Position numbers and translations under genes: made by a program. DNA of 64,000 nucleotides. Source: Struthio camelus (Eukaryota; Chordata; Aves; Struthioniformes; Struthionidae). The notes under the pieces were generated by a model. The model was not told the origin of the DNA. It searched no databases and saw nothing but the letters and a program-made list of their open reading frames with translations. How positions within the stretch are numbered: position 1 is the first letter of the stretch; each line of letters opens with the position of its first letter. Below are positions 1 through 47,754 of this stretch, piece after piece. The stretch is taken from contig NC_090943.1 in NCBI RefSeq assembly GCF_040807025.1, forward strand, positions 118,867,900-118,931,899, written 5' to 3'.

Positions 1-1076
1 TTTTCTGATTGAATCAATCAAAGCATTAGCTGTAGCTCATAGTGTCCATTAAGGAGTAAATTTTGATATTTTGAAGTTTGTTTTCTGTACACACTCAGGA
101 AAAAGCAAATGTTTTGCAAAAGTCTGGTAGCATGGCCAATGAAAATTCTGCTCCAAAAATTTTGTTTCAGGATTTTATTTTTTTTCCAAAAAAATGCTTT
201 TGAAATATATTTTATGTTTTCCATTTTATTTTTGCTTTGTACATCAATGCATGATGTTAGCATTGGTAGTACAGGATATGATATTATGAAATAGGGCAAA
301 GTAAAAGTAATATGAAATAAAATGCATTCAAAATGCATATTGAAGATTAAATTCTTTTTTGAAATGAAATCTTAAAATTTACAAAATAAAAATCTTCCAA
401 AAATAAGTGTTTTTTGTCTTAGGAAATTTTGTGTTCTCATGTGGGCACTGGAGAAAATTAATGATTTTTTTTGTGTAATCATAATGTTATCCCACAGAAA
501 AACTAGTCTGATAAAAGAATTTGACTGACTCAGATTATGGAGTCAGGTGTATAAAAAAGAAAGTGAAGTTAAAAATGTAACACTTTTTTGCTGCTTTCCA
601 TGCACTATAATTTTTGTGAACATTGTAATTTTTCATTTATGATTGAAAGTTAATGTTGTGTGCTAACCAGGTACCTTTTACTTGTGTCATGAAGGTGTCT
701 CACAGGCAAATATATGTTATCTCTGCAGATTTTTGCATTGTTTCTACTAGGAAGTTTGAATTTTGTATTCCAGCACTGAGCAGAAGTAAGATAGATTCAC
801 TAAGAACACATGAACTACAATAGTCTTAATAGGAAATGGATATGGGTGAAAAAGTGTATGCCTAAGGAGACATGGTTTTAGGCATTATCTTCTCTGCATG
901 AATGAAGGGCTTAGGAACATCCTGCATTCTCTGACCATCATTTGAGTGCTGGTATTATGTTTCACCCTCAACTTTCAGAAACTAGGAGAAATTTTATGGA
1001 ATAAATGCTTTTTTTCCTTAAGATTTTTATTTTCTTTGTAATATTTTCTACATATTCTTTCACTGATTTCTTTTAG
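1..1076 (+). other. MYOM1: MYOM1 intron (3' part)
   Basis: AT-rich intron sequence. No exon, repeat family or RNA gene was recognised. The first half of domain D6 is not here. Confidence 0.85.
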
Positions 1077-35071
<33,995 letters not shown>

Positions 35072-35770
35072 ATTTAAGACTAGGAAACAGAAGTGTTGGG
35101 GGAGATTTTGGATGAGACACTGACGTAATCTGTGTGCGTAAATTGCCTTCTGCTTTAGCAGGTAGCCTTGGATTTTTCCATTCACTTCACTTGTGTTTCT
35201 AGTACACTTACTTGTGCCTAGGAAAACAGGGCCTTTCCTGAATATTTACTAACTCCTAACCTCACAGAATCTAGTTGTGCCTTCTTCAGTCAGGCCAAAC
35301 GCATGCTGGCCGTAAACTCAAGTCCACAGTTTGATCCTCTTCCTGGAGCATTTAACCAAACAACACAGATGAAAAGGGTGAAGAAGCATTTCAGCAGAGG
35401 CAACTAATGAAGTAGATGGAAAGTTAAAGAATGATCAAGGCACTTTTGAGCAGCAGTTTAGATTTGTTCCAACTTTGGTAAGGTAGAATAGATGGAATGT
35501 ATTAGAAAATTACATAATAGAGAAATTAGTGCTGGGTTTTGTCTACATTAAGGCCCCTTTGTATTGCTGTGTTAATTTAGGGAGGGCTTAATATGGGTGT
35601 AATTTACATCCATAAATATTGTTTATTTTGCCCAATTGGGGTAAAAGTACTGTAATATAAGCAAAAATTAGACTCAGGAGGCCAGAATACTAACATGTGA
35701 GTGTGTCAGTAAAAATGTATGAACTGTCCTCTATGTTCACAAATAAACGGAATTCACTTTCATTCTATCA
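35072..35770 (+). other. MYOM1: MYOM1 default 3' untranslated region and poly(A) signal
   Basis: About 700 bases of non-coding sequence follow the stop. AATAAA is at 35742-35747, and a T/GT-rich stretch follows from about 35773, so cleavage is likely near 35760-35770. The exact end is estimated. Confidence 0.75.
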
Positions 35771-38286
35771 CAAGTTTGTTTCACTGTGTCTTATTTTACT
35801 AGTCACGGCTCTCGTAGTTGTTCACGGTATCTTAGTATATTAACCCTTTCACCGCTGCAGAAACCTCTAGCTTTCCTTTAGATCTATGTTAATCTTCACG
35901 GTAGTTTTCACTACAAAGCTCACAGTGGCATCGCTCTGCACATTTCTCTCCAGACCTTCACTGCTTCACATCTCAACTCAGAAAGGTTTTTTTGCAAATT
36001 CAGGAACAGAAGTCGTTCTCATGGGATCCAGTGGGCCTGCTCATCAAATTTGATTAAGGGTAATAGATAAGTACTTTGTTAGACTGAGACTTCAGTTAGT
36101 TAATTGCATCCAAAACTAGCACCGGATATGAGAAAAAACATATTTCTTAAATAACTTTTGTGGCTACAGAAAGAACCTTTGCTGGAAAGTAGGAAAAAAA
36201 AATATTGAGGTTTTTTTTTCAGAAAAAATGTCTCAGAACAACTAGTCCAGATCTTTGATCTCTCCTGTTTTCTTCTTGCTTAGAGAGATAAATACTCCAT
36301 GTCAGCAATTTTACAACAGTGCTGCTGATTATTGTCAGTGCAGAATGCAGCCCATCCTGTTGGATCTCTAAGCAGTTATCAACCCTATTGCTGATTAGGA
36401 GAATCATGTGCCAGGGAAACATTGATTTTTTTTCAGAACTGCTCTCACCACAGCACAATTCTTTGCATCACAACAAGAAGAACTAATGTGTATCTATTCC
36501 ATGTTTTATGTAAGCCTGATCTGTGTGCACCTTTCACACACCTTCTCTTGTCATTTTTAACTATTATGATGGCAAAAATCCTGCTTTTTCTTAGGCATTC
36601 ATCTTGCTGCAATATTGGCATTTCCGTGAGGATCACACTAGTAAGAGCTGCACAGCTAAGGCTTGGTTTAATCCTTGCCATCTGAGGCTCACAGCCAGCT
36701 GTATCTAATGTGAAAGGCCTCGTGGATGAAAGAGGGAATGCTTAATCTCTCGTCCATGCAAAATTAAGATTTGGATTTTGCTGGTGTTGTGTTTAAAATG
36801 AAGTCTGTGTCTTTTCAAAACAGTTAGAGTACTGAAATACATGCACTACAAAGCCAAAACCTATCTGAGCCCAGATTTCCTCAAAAAAATACAGAAACTA
36901 AAAAATTCAGCAGTTTTCAGTTGAACAAAGGCTGGTGTGTGGTTGATTCAAAGCTGCTAAGAAATCAACCGAAATCTTGCTTGAGTCTTTCCTTTCTGTC
37001 TTGTTTGTGCTCAAAACACAAGTGAAACATCCCGCATGTAAAGCCCTCACAGATCAGGACCCCCTAAGAAAGAACAAAAACCTCGGTGAAACAGAATCAG
37101 CAAGTTTTGCACGGCTCAGATAACAATAGACTCAACATTATTATCAATGCTGAAGGTGGTGATTTTCCCGATTTTTGAATAGAGTTCTTTGATCAATTTC
37201 TGTAAAAGGTTAGTGGTTATGATCTTAACCATTCAAAAATATATTTTTGTAATAACTACAGTAAATGCTTTTCAATTGCAAAGCTGGTAACAGCCAGATT
37301 TAAATCAAACTTCTGACCTACCAAAACATGCTAGGATGTCCTTAACTTCATGTATGAATAGTACCACTCGTTTCAAAGGACATATTACATTTATCTGGCA
37401 TAAATTGCATTTTTTTTACAGAACGGATTTCACATTAGTGTGATTTTTAACATGAAATTATGTGAAACTAATGCATTTTCAGCATTTCACATAAATATGT
37501 GAAATGTATATGTGCTAAGTATATGTGCTAAGTTTCCATGTGGTCCTACCTGCTAAAATATTCCAACCTCAAATATCAATCCCAAAGCGATTACTACAAT
37601 TGCAAGGTTTAAGCGTGTAATTATGCACATTAATGATTCATAGTCTCAGTTATAAAATTAGTTCAGACTTTTTTTTAGTAACAACAGCTGTGTATTAGAC
37701 AAAGTAAAAATGCTTCTTAATTTTAATTTTCAAAATACGAGGATATTAGTAATTTAAGATACACCACACTTTCTGAGTTTAAAGAACAACTGTTGTCAAA
37801 TTATTTGATAACCTCACTTAGTATGATATTAAGCCAACCCAAGCAGGTCCTTCCATCTTGGTCCTAGAATGTTTACTATAAAAGCAACACTATCACATCT
37901 ATTGTCCATCTTCAAGAGTGCAAACAAGAATATGACTTGCTCCTTGCAATAGCTGATAACTGATCTTTATTATATAGCATTGGCATATTTTTAATAATGA
38001 TTGTATTTGGCAGCAGTTTGTTACTTCTACTTTATCTTCAAAAATCTGCCCTTCTGCCTCCACCCATTTGGCAGACCTGCAGGGGAATACAACAAATGGC
38101 TCACCTCCCAGATAATAGGCAGGATCCTAGTTCTCTTTGCTTCAAGAGATGTATGTGTCCCTGAAATTTAGAATAGCTACTTCTAAGTGTATTGCTGCCA
38201 GGGATTTGGTTATGGCAGTTTCAGACAAAATCTGTGATGCATCCACGTTTCTCGCCTGTGCATTTTTTGTTCTTACTTTGCTTCAG
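35771..38286 (+). other. Downstream of the default MYOM1 end (intron of the alternative form)
   Basis: AT-rich sequence without a recognised gene. A perfect hairpin lies at 37483-37506 and a 13-bp tandem duplication at 37507-37532. If the alternative 3' end is used, this region is intronic. Confidence 0.65.
37483..37532. repeat. Hairpin followed by a 13-bp tandem duplication
   Basis: CATTTCACAT and ATGTGAAATG pair perfectly around AAAT (37483-37506). TATATGTGCTAAG is then present twice in a row (37507-37519, 37520-37532). Confidence 0.85.
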
Positions 38287-38431
38287 GTGATTGTGATTCC
38301 TATGTCAGGACAGATTGACATGGCTAAGCATGCTCTTAATGTTCAAGGACATAATCAAAATAATGTAACTGTAGCTAAAAAGAAAACATCAACTACAACA
38401 AACAAACGGGAGAAAGAAGGGAAAAAGAAAG
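38287..38431 (+). CDS. MYOM1: Probable alternative MYOM1 penultimate exon (H/S-type C-terminus)
   Basis: A strong acceptor (TCTTACTTTGCTTCAG) precedes the segment and AAAG|GTAAGA ends it. Joined in phase 0 to the internal donor at 34993, it continues the last Ig strand: SDVT followed by VIVIPMSGQ, which keeps the alternating hydrophobic pattern of the default SDVTVSVFIP. The rest is Asn/Thr/Lys-rich (NVTVAKKKTSTTTNKREKEG). It ends in phase 1 after 48 codons. Chicken myomesin is reported to have tissue-specific C-terminal splice variants, and this may encode one. A separate small gene starting at ATG 38302 is the alternative reading, but that ATG has a poor context and no promoter was recognised. 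Confidence 0.68.
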
Positions 38432-39656
38432 GTAAGAACACTTTCACTTTTATGGACTGCTTCTCCAAGAAAAAGACTGTTAAACATTATGCAGGTAATA
38501 GTCTGTACAGATCATTACCTCTAAGGTCCCAAACAATCAAATTTATGGTATTCCCTTAATCCACAACAAATGCAAAGCACAAATTGCCTGGCTAAACCTC
38601 AGTGAAAAATTTAAATCAATGCTTTTAAATCACCATTTCACTGGGCTATGAGTTTTCACCTTGGCTCAGCTGAATAATGAAAATTTAAGAAGCCATAATA
38701 ACACTGTCAGATTTCTGAATCCAGAGGAAGGAGTTCCTGACCATGTTTACATACACAGATCGAGTGATTTTCCAAAGTAAGGCTCATTTCAGCTGCTAGA
38801 CATTTGACACTTTCAAAAAAAAAAAAAAAAAGGCTTTGCTAATTGGGGAATCGTAAGTGTCAAAGCATTCTAGAAAACCTTGGCTATGTAGCTACTATGC
38901 AAGATAAATCAATTATTCTCTCTTATTTTTACATCTATGCTGAATGGTAAAGTTGAAATTACAGGTGACCATTTTTCTGCCCCATTTAGAGAAAGGAGAG
39001 GAAAAAGAAAAACTCTCTAGTGTTTCAGCATTCTTGTATATTACAGAGTTTGACTGCTTTTTTTTAGACTCTTACTGTATAATTACTACTTGGACACTGA
39101 TTTATTCTCTACAATTACAATTCCCCCTTCCAGAGCATTTTAGCTCCAAATAAGGCTAAAATCTCAGCACTTTCAGTACATCTGTTTTATGTATCTTTGC
39201 CCAACTCAGTATTTTTAATTTGTATACAGGGTATGTATGTGCTATATCATTGCTGACAGACCATATTATTCCCCCGCCGCCTTCTCCTAAGGCAATACGA
39301 AATATCTAACTACACTTCTTTCCTCTCTTGCCTTACTGGCATGGGTAACTGGACATTTCTGAGCAGTCCTGTAAATGTGATGACTTACACAAGAAACAAC
39401 TATTTATGTGTGTAAATATTCACAGGTTTGATCCATTAATCTCTTGAATCAGAGATCACAAAGACCTGGGCTTGCTTTTGGTTCTATGAAAAATAGTAAC
39501 ATAATTTGTAATGCTGAATCTCTCTAAATGGTATGGAAAGAGGAAAAGAACATAGTAAGGTCATGACCAATGCTAAAGCCAAATCTTAGTCTACGTACCT
39601 CTGTGTTATGCTTAGCGTAGTAAATACGAGCAATTTTATTACTTCTCCTAAATCAG
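38432..39656 (+). other. Presumed intron of the alternative MYOM1 3' end
   Basis: Bounded by GTAAGA and AATCAG. It includes an A-run at about 38816-38831. Nothing else was recognised. Confidence 0.55.
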
Positions 39657-39814
39657 ATTTTATTAAGCCACATGTAGAAGAAATTATTGCCACAGAAGAG
39701 ATACCTGATCCAAATGAAATCCATACAGTGGCAACAGAAAAGGACACAGAAACCAGCCAGCAAGCAGCAAAGGAGACTGATGGGAAGACTACGGTAGCAG
39801 AGGTCACTCTTTAG
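39657..39814 (+). CDS. MYOM1: Probable alternative MYOM1 last coding exon
   Basis: The acceptor is TACTTCTCCTAAATCAG. The first two bases complete the Asp codon begun by the G at 38431, giving DFIKPHVEEIIATEE and then an acidic, Thr-rich stretch of 52 residues in total, ending AEVTL and TAG at 39812-39814. The composition is hydrophilic and probably disordered. Together with the previous exon it makes a 100-residue tail in place of the default 25. Confidence 0.66.
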
Positions 39815-39995
39815 CCCACAGAAAGCTTGGACAGGGAGGGGAAGAAAGCCCAGAAAAAGAGCCTTAAGTAAAATTATGCTGTACTCGAAGGAAAAATGTG
39901 ATCTTGTTATGATTCAGATGATAAGTTCAAGCTAGAATTTCATGGGTTGTAAACTAGCCGTACTATTTAAAAAAATAAATACAATTTTTGTGTTA
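39815..39995 (+). other. MYOM1: Probable alternative 3' UTR with AATAAA
   Basis: A short untranslated stretch with AATAAA at 39974-39979, followed by a TTTTTGTGTT-type downstream element. Having a usable poly(A) signal 160 bases after the stop supports the two segments upstream as a real transcript end. Confidence 0.6.
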
Positions 39996-42900
39996 ACATT
40001 TGTAATAGCTTCACAACTTTAAATGTATAGTAGATGTGCATTTCTTGGATTAACAGATTAACTGTACTGCATTCATTTATAAGTGTCCTGATAATTACCT
40101 TTGTATTGAAACATGACGGAAATCTCCATGTATTGAAACCTCCATGAGAAGCAGAGGTTATTGGAATAAGTCTTGACAAAAACTGACATATTTACTATTC
40201 TGTAAACAATGTTGATATCATTTACTTATGTGGATCTAATCCTCAATGTACGTAGGTCATCATAGTCTGAGGCAGGCCCCCCCTTATTTTTTCAAGTAAA
40301 CGATACATTTAATCCTCTTAACGCCACGTGGGCTGCACTTTTCACCATGGCTAATGTGGCCACAGGGAAGATCTCCAGAACAGCAGCATCTCCTATGGCT
40401 GCGGGGAGGCCACAGAGGTGGTCCATGCCGGTGATCCAGGTTTCTTTCATCCACACTTGCTTGCAGTAGATAAGGTTGGGCTGATGTCTGGCCACTTCTT
40501 ACCACCAAGACTCACATGACTGCTGTTCAGTCCTTTAAACTTCATTAATTCCCTCCCAGCTTTGGTGAGTTAGCGTGGATATAGCTCTAATCCACAAAGT
40601 ATCAGTTGGTCCAAATGCTCACTTCTCTAAACTCCTTTTGCTACAGCAGTCGTATTTCTGCTTTCAAGACCTGTCCAACCCATTATCCTTCTTCCCTCAT
40701 TGACTCAGACCACCACTGAAACAACCACCCCTTCTCGCTATCACTGGGGTCAGGCCCACTCATTTCCTATAAAGGAGAGAAGTGTGACTTTACGGTCTGT
40801 ATGAGCAAGGACTATATGTAAGCCAAGAATCTCTGCTTTAAGCCATTACTGTGTTCATTCACATGTTTATAAACAGGATATATGAACCTACAACTTGTCT
40901 GTGAATACTTAGATACCCTGGTAGAAGCACAATTCAAACTGAAAAACAGGTAGATAAAAACAAAGGTCAGAATTTCTTTTGATAACATGCAAGCCAAATT
41001 CAACTTTTAAGTAACTGAAAATTGTTAAATACAAGAAATAAAAACAAGACAATTATCAGGAAATTATTTTTATTGATTTCAACTGTTAGAAGGCTCAGAT
41101 ACATCATACTGGCTTTCTTCAGATGGATACTGACGAAAGATTACTACACTCAGCTGATATTTCTAGAACGTTAGATCCATGACAAATGTGGAGATATTGA
41201 AAACACAAGAATGATAAGTTTCTAATCCATCTCTATAGAACTGTTAGCATGAGAAAAAGAATCTTAATAACATTTAAATGTGAAGCTCCTGAGACAAAGA
41301 CACCCCTGACAGAATGACCCCTTTCTTTCAATAAAACTGTATTCAGCTCTTACAAATCAATAGAAAGGTGCCTGCTGCGCAAAATGCTAGTTAGATTGCC
41401 TGTGTGGAAGCAATTAGAGTAATAACATTTATTTAAACAATGCGAAGGATTTAAACAATTTGGATGGTCCATTCTGAGCGACAGAAAGAAAGATGAGATG
41501 TAAGATACAGTAGAGAGAAAATATGCAAAGCAAAACATTGATAGCTACACACAAAAAATGGTGGGAGAAAGTTAAAATACAGACTGAACTACAACTAAAA
41601 TCATGTTAGCATCCTACCTCTGTGTTTGATGCATAGAGCTTGATTACACATTACACAATTCTTGTTTGACCTCTATGTATCACAGTTCAAATTAGTAGAA
41701 AACTGGAGTAGCCCAGCAGTGAACTATATAGATATAGGTCCTGTATAGAAACACAGCAAGCGGTGTTTCCATGCTAGGAGATATTTTAAAAAAGAACCTC
41801 AATGCATGTAGGTTCTCACACAACTGTAACTGAAAATGCTAAGTATCCACAGATGTGTGATTACATCACTCTGCCAGAGAGTTAGAGTCTGTCCTTTCAA
41901 ATGTCACAAAGCTGCAAGTTGTTTCATATAATTGTTAAACGCTCTTTGCCAGGGTAATTATTTCAACCTGCCTAGCCTCTTTAAAAATCTGTCACTTCTT
42001 ACAGCTCCTTAAGGTCTATCTGATACAGACATCAATGACAGTGTGTAAATTATGAATAGAAAAGATATTACCATTGACAGCCAGATCCAATTCCTGAAAA
42101 ATGCCATAGGGGTCTTTTCACTGGTTTTAATAGAAGCTAAACAGGATCTTAGAAGAATATTATAACACTGTTCCAAACCTCAGATTACAAAGCCCACCGT
42201 GCTCCCAGTGAAACCAATGGTGGATTTCTTCTTGCTTGTCATTGTAACAGAATTGAGGGTCTGAGGTTTTTGTTAGAAACTCCCCCCCCAACAATTTTCC
42301 TGACATTTCTATTAAAACCTGACGTGAATACTCTTTTTAATTTAAATTAAAATGCACCTTTTTTTTCTGTTAAATTGGGGTGGTTCCTCAAAAAGCTGAA
42401 AAGTTACTGTTATACTGGGAACTATTTGCTAGCCAGAAATATACAGCATTGTTATGCATGGTAAATGAAACACACAAGTAAGCATAACAAAGATAAAAAA
42501 TAAAACTTCAAAATTCTCAATTTGATTACCTAAGCTTGAGTTGTTCACAAATGTACAACAAAAATGTTGAAAATTAATATTAACAGAATTGTTGAGTATA
42601 TTGAAGTTGATCACGTTATCATGTTTGAATACATTTTTTCTTGCAATGTAGATGTATAATTTATATTCCATTCTCTATGATGAAAATTTGCCTCAACCTG
42701 TGCCCATTACATAATGATAGAATCCAAATGATTTCTGAAGCAACAGAACCTCGTATCAAGCACACAGAACCATTTGACTATATTTAGAATTAGCTACTGA
42801 TTGTAACGATTATCTGGAATGCCACTTCTGGATGATATCTTCTTTTGCCATGTATATATTCCACTCCAGCACACATTACACTTTATATTCAAATTTATAA

Positions 42901-43708
42901 TCCTATTATAAATTCATCTGCTTGCAGAATAAAATATGAATTTTAAAATGTGAAAAAAACTGTTGTACACAAGCTGTATTATCTGATCACCTGCAAAAAT
43001 TATAAAGCATTTACTTAAAGATGAAAGAAGATGCAAAAATAGGCTTTGCCTTTCACTGCAGTAAAGGAATTGTGATTATAAGAGTCCTTGAGTTCTTCTG
43101 AGAATCAGTTCTGTATTTGTTAGCCAATTGGTGAGGAAGATCTGTCTGTGGTAGACCAAAAAACCCTAATTTGATAACACATAAAGCCTTATTCTTTGCA
43201 GCAGCTAGTTGCAAAGCAAGACACAGTCCTTAAACTAATTAGCGTAGGGTGGACCTCTGCTCTCTGTTCTCCTGAACAATAACCGTGAAGTGAATGTGTG
43301 AACAATAGCCCATTTAAGCTGCACTTACATTGACTGGACGTCTGAAAGAGATCTTTCCACACAACAAGTTTTCTTGTGTTGCTGAAAGGACAATAAGTTG
43401 TAAGAACTGAAGCAAAATGTTGGCTGGGAAAAAAACCAAAGTGCAACAAAAGTTGTAAAGAGAAAAATGGTGGAGAGAAATCGCTCTGTTCCACGTGCCA
43501 TGGAGGTGAAGAGAACAAGTACACTGCCCAGGACAGGAGAGGAACAGATAGCGAGGAGAGGAAGGAAGATGTCAGATCTGACTGCAATCTTTTTCTGGCT
43601 TTTTCCCCTGTCTTTGCTGCCTTGTAGTCTCACTTCCCTTTTCATTGTGGGAGATGTCCTTTCTGCAATCTTTCTCCTTCTGCAGCTTTTCAAATGCAGT
43701 GCTTTCAC
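39996..43708. other. Intergenic region
   Basis: AT-rich DNA between the alternative MYOM1 end and a CR1 fragment. No gene, RNA or repeat family was recognised beyond a copy of the CCCAGTGAAACCAATGG motif at 42204-42220. Confidence 0.7.
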
Positions 43709-44445
43709 ACAGAATGGTATAGGTTGGAAGGGACCTCTGGAGATCATCTAGTCCAACATCCCTGCTCAAGCAAGGTCACCTAGAGCATGTTTCCCAGGAT
43801 CACGTCCAGATGGGTTTTGAATATCTCCAGCGAAGGAGACTCCACAATTTCTCTGGGCAACCTGGTCCAGTGCTCTGTCACCCTCACAGGAAAGAAGTTT
43901 TGCCTCATGTTCAGACAGCGCTTTCTGTGGTTCAGTTTCTGCCCGTTGCCTCTTGTCCTGTCACTGGGCATCACGGAGAAGAGATTGGCCTCATCCTCTT
44001 GACACCCTCCCTTCAGATACTTGTAGACATTGATGAGATCACCTCTCAATCTTCTCTTCTCCAGGCTGAACAGGCCCAGCTCCCTCAGCCTTTCTCCATA
44101 GGAGAGATGCTGCAGTGCCCTCATCATCTTGGTAGCCCTCTGCTGGACTCTCTCCAGTAGTGCCATGTCTCTCTTGTACTGGGAGCCCAGTACTGGACAC
44201 AGTACTCCAGGTGAGGCCTCACCAGGGCTGAGGAGAGGGGCAGGATCACCTCCCTCCACCTGCTGGCAACACTCTGCCTAGTGTACCCCAGGATACCATT
44301 GGCCTTCTTGGCCACAAGGGCACATTGCTGGCTCATGCTTAACTTGTCCACCAGGACTCCCAGGTCCTTCTCTGCAGAGCTGCTTTCCAGCAGGTCAACC
44401 CCCAGTTCCTCCTTCTTTTTCCACTCGTCACATTCTAACATCAGT
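43709..44445 (-). mobile_element. CR1 non-LTR retrotransposon, 5'-truncated 3' end
   Basis: On the minus strand this encodes the C-terminal part of a CR1 reverse transcriptase reading frame, with pieces such as [29 protein letters not shown] and [20 protein letters not shown]. The element's 3' end is at about 43709, where the complement of the typical CR1 terminal sequence lies (GGTTGGAAGGGACCTCTGG on the + strand). The frame breaks by a shift at about 44170-44190, so it is a dead copy. The 5' part of the element is missing, the usual outcome of incomplete reverse transcription. Confidence 0.93.
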
Positions 44446-47400
44446 CTTAATGGATATAGTCATTTCCATTTACCGTTTCATCACTCACACTAACATTAGC
44501 AAAATAAAGACTACTACTCAGGCTGTGATTTTGGCAAGGCTGGTGATCCTATCCTCTTAACAGGAGGCCTGGAAGCCTATCATACCTGTTAGCAGAAGGC
44601 AGTTTGTGAAACACCTACTAACGTTTGAATGGAGAAATGTTGCTCACATGAGACTTGATCTGAAGTGTGCTAAGTTGAATATTCTAAACTTATGAATAGG
44701 CCCATTGTCTTTAGTGGGACTGTCGGCACGCTTGAATATTTTGATGGCTCAGGGTAGAGTTCCTTACGGCCCTGAATCCTTGCTACTAACTTCCCTCATC
44801 GTTTCCAGGTATTAAATAGGGTTAAAAAAAATGCTCTACGCATTCATAATGTAATTTTTTAATGAAGCCATTTTTGTGCTGGCCTCAGAGAAGTTAGTGA
44901 AGCACTACTGGGAGGAGACCTGGTAGTCATGATGAAGACATAGAGGAATCCCTCAGATTTACTCCCTGTAAGATATAAAATACATACTCTGAACTACAAT
45001 AAAAAATAGTTTAAGTATTAACATAAGGGGTACCCTGACTGTTGTAATATAAGCTGTGGTGGTAGTCGTTATGAAATAAGTGCATTGCTCCAATGCTCTT
45101 TGGGTGTTGTGCGCATATAAAAAAGGCAAAATGACATCAAAGTAGTCTCATCACTGGTGCCAGCCTTTGCCCTGCGTGGCCCAAGACTTTTTTTTTTAAT
45201 TACTGCAAGAATTGATCAAGAGGCCAATTTTCCTTTCACCTACCAGAGTTAGCAACACGTGGAGCACACAGGAGCCAAGCCAAGCTGGGGGCTGGATGGT
45301 ATCTGTGTCCCTACACCTACAGATCTTTATTTCAATAGCTGCAGAACCACAGGTTTCTCTGAGACTCCACCAAATCCATGCTTAGCATCCTATATCCTCC
45401 TAGACTGGTGATCTATACCTGCCACTGTGCACCCTAACTTGCTGGAGACCCTTCATCCTTTCTTGCCTAGCTGCAAGCTGGCTACCCCTCACACACTACT
45501 GCTGCTAGACACAATCTCACAGCTGAACAGCCACTAATTTACATACAGCATTAGGTAACAAGCTTTCAAATTATTTTCCTTCCCTGCTCCACACCAAAAA
45601 AATAATTGTAAACAGCTGCTCTCATGTGCCTTCCTTAGTCCCTGGTGGGCAGAAATAAAACCAACACATGTGGTGAAAAGAAAAAATTAGCATAAATGAG
45701 ATGGCATGCTCCTGGAAGCCTGGAGGCCATGGTTTAGCTACCAGTGAGTAGTTCAATAAGGATTGCAAATCACACATAGATGTAGAAAGAGAGATCCTGT
45801 CTACATCTGTAGGTGTACAACTCCACATAATCAGAATGGAAACAAACCTCACTTACATAATTTAATACAAGACATTTTTAAAGTGGAAAAGAGGAGTAGA
45901 GAATATGAAAGGAAAATATTGAAGGCTGTCTACGTCTGTAGCCTTCTGATTGTCTGGAGGTGGTAATGCTGGAATGGAGAAGGTTACCTAGATGGAAGAC
46001 ATCATGTTTTCAGATACCCTTTTAATCAGAAGCCCCTATTCCAGGTCCAAAATAAAAAAGTATGACTTACCAATTAGTTACTCCTCTTCAAGTAAAGATT
46101 TTTCTGTCACCTAAGAAACTAGTCTGCTCTTGGATTAGATTTAATTTTATAATCGGATCTAGCTTAGAACTGACATTTGCAGACATATGATACATTTAGC
46201 CCCTATCTCTTATCTCCCTGCAAACAGGCCTGTCTGGTGTTGGAAAGCAGTTTCCCCTCAACTGGAAATCACTCACTGTTATGACTAGCAAACACAAGAT
46301 AATGGGAACACAAATAAAACAGCCTATCTGAGCAACTGCTGCTTTGGCTACCCTCACAAGCTAAGGAATTCAGATGCCAAATAAGGAACTCAATAAAGAA
46401 GGGAAACGATCTATTATGAATGTTTTGCTTTTATAAAGCCGAGGGATGGACTATGTGTTTGGGGCAGATGTCATACTGACATAGCTGGGTTATTATTATA
46501 AGGACATTATATTCAAATAGGAGGCCTCTTTCAAAAACTGCAGCAACTGAAACAAGGTTTCACTGAGGGGAGAAAAATTGCCCCATCAGTTTGTGTTGCA
46601 TCCATGTACCTGGGGCCCTAGAAGGTGTCCCAAAATTGGTTCTGAATATCTGACGGGACAGAATATTATCAAAACGAGCAGGCATGAAAGTTGACCTTTC
46701 ATTCTTTTTACATGTGTATAATACATTTGGACTATCCTTGTAATTGTGTGCTTGTGTCTCCGTGAACTACTTTCTTAACAAATGCAGCCTGCATGTTATG
46801 TAAGGATAGATTTTAGTTCCATGCTGAAAGGGATTTAAACGTATTATCTGCAAATAAGCAAACTCAATGACTATAATCTTTTATGCACCTTGTACCAGGA
46901 GGTACAGATGATTAAACAGATTTTCTTATCTCTTTGTAGGACTAGTCCAAAAGAGTTTCAAGATAGCCTTCTAATGAGATACATGGACTATCAGAGTAAA
47001 CTTTTCTACATATGTCTTTGTGTGCTAGCATGTCATCTTTGCCAGTTGCATTGCATCTATGTTAACTAGGCTGTTTTCTCAGAGTGCCAATTATTTAAAT
47101 ATAAAACTTATGTGAAAGCCCAAAATGGTTCTAACACCCAAAGGGACAAAACCCACCTTTCACAAAAATCTAGGAGATAGACTGATAGATGAAAAAATAA
47201 CTGGAAGACAAATAAAAAGTGCACCAAAATAAAGAGGCAACATGGTCTAGTGATAAGCACCAAATTCAGATTCAAGAGAGCAAGGCTACACTTCCAATTT
47301 ATATATTTCACCTTTCCTCTTCCCTTTTTCTTGTTTATATTGTAAATTATTTGGGGTAAGAATCCTATCCTGTATCTGTACATATTATGCCTCAATATCA

Positions 47401-47754
47401 ACTGAGGCATCTAGACAATAGTGTGATTCAAGCAAATAATAATAAGTATTTAAGTAAATAATAATACATAATCCAGCCAACTTCACTGAACAGTGGTGTG
47501 AATCACAAAAGCAGTGGGCAAAGCACCCACTGACCTGAAATACATACCAGGCCTGCTGGACGTGTTTTGATTTTGCAATTCTATGCTTTCATTAAAAAAA
47601 AAAAATTACAGTTCCAGGCCTCTCTGGCAACAGTGACAACCTTCAAAAGAAGGATGCAGTAATAGATGTAAAAATTTGCAAACACCTTGAAAGCAATTTC
47701 TTTGAAACATCAATTTCAAGAAGTACTAATGCTAAGACAGGGCTCAGACTAAGG
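44446..47754. other. Intergenic region upstream of the CpG island
   Basis: AT-rich DNA with no recognisable gene. The motif CCCATTGTCTTTAGTGGGAC at 44701-44720 resembles dispersed copies elsewhere in the window. Confidence 0.7.

Noticed and set aside
36422..36685. Segment after TTTTTTTTCAG as a further alternative MYOM1 exon
   Set aside because: The acceptor looks good but the product is not protein-like and no donor or nearby poly(A) signal supports it.
38137..38559. A continuous 140-codon frame as an independent gene
   Set aside because: A strong acceptor and donor cut it at 38287 and 38431. Only the part between them has protein-like features, and it fits the MYOM1 frame.
40284..40508. 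Minus-strand frames of 67-74 codons, possibly a retrocopy
   Set aside because: I recognise no parent gene, poly(A) tail or target duplication.
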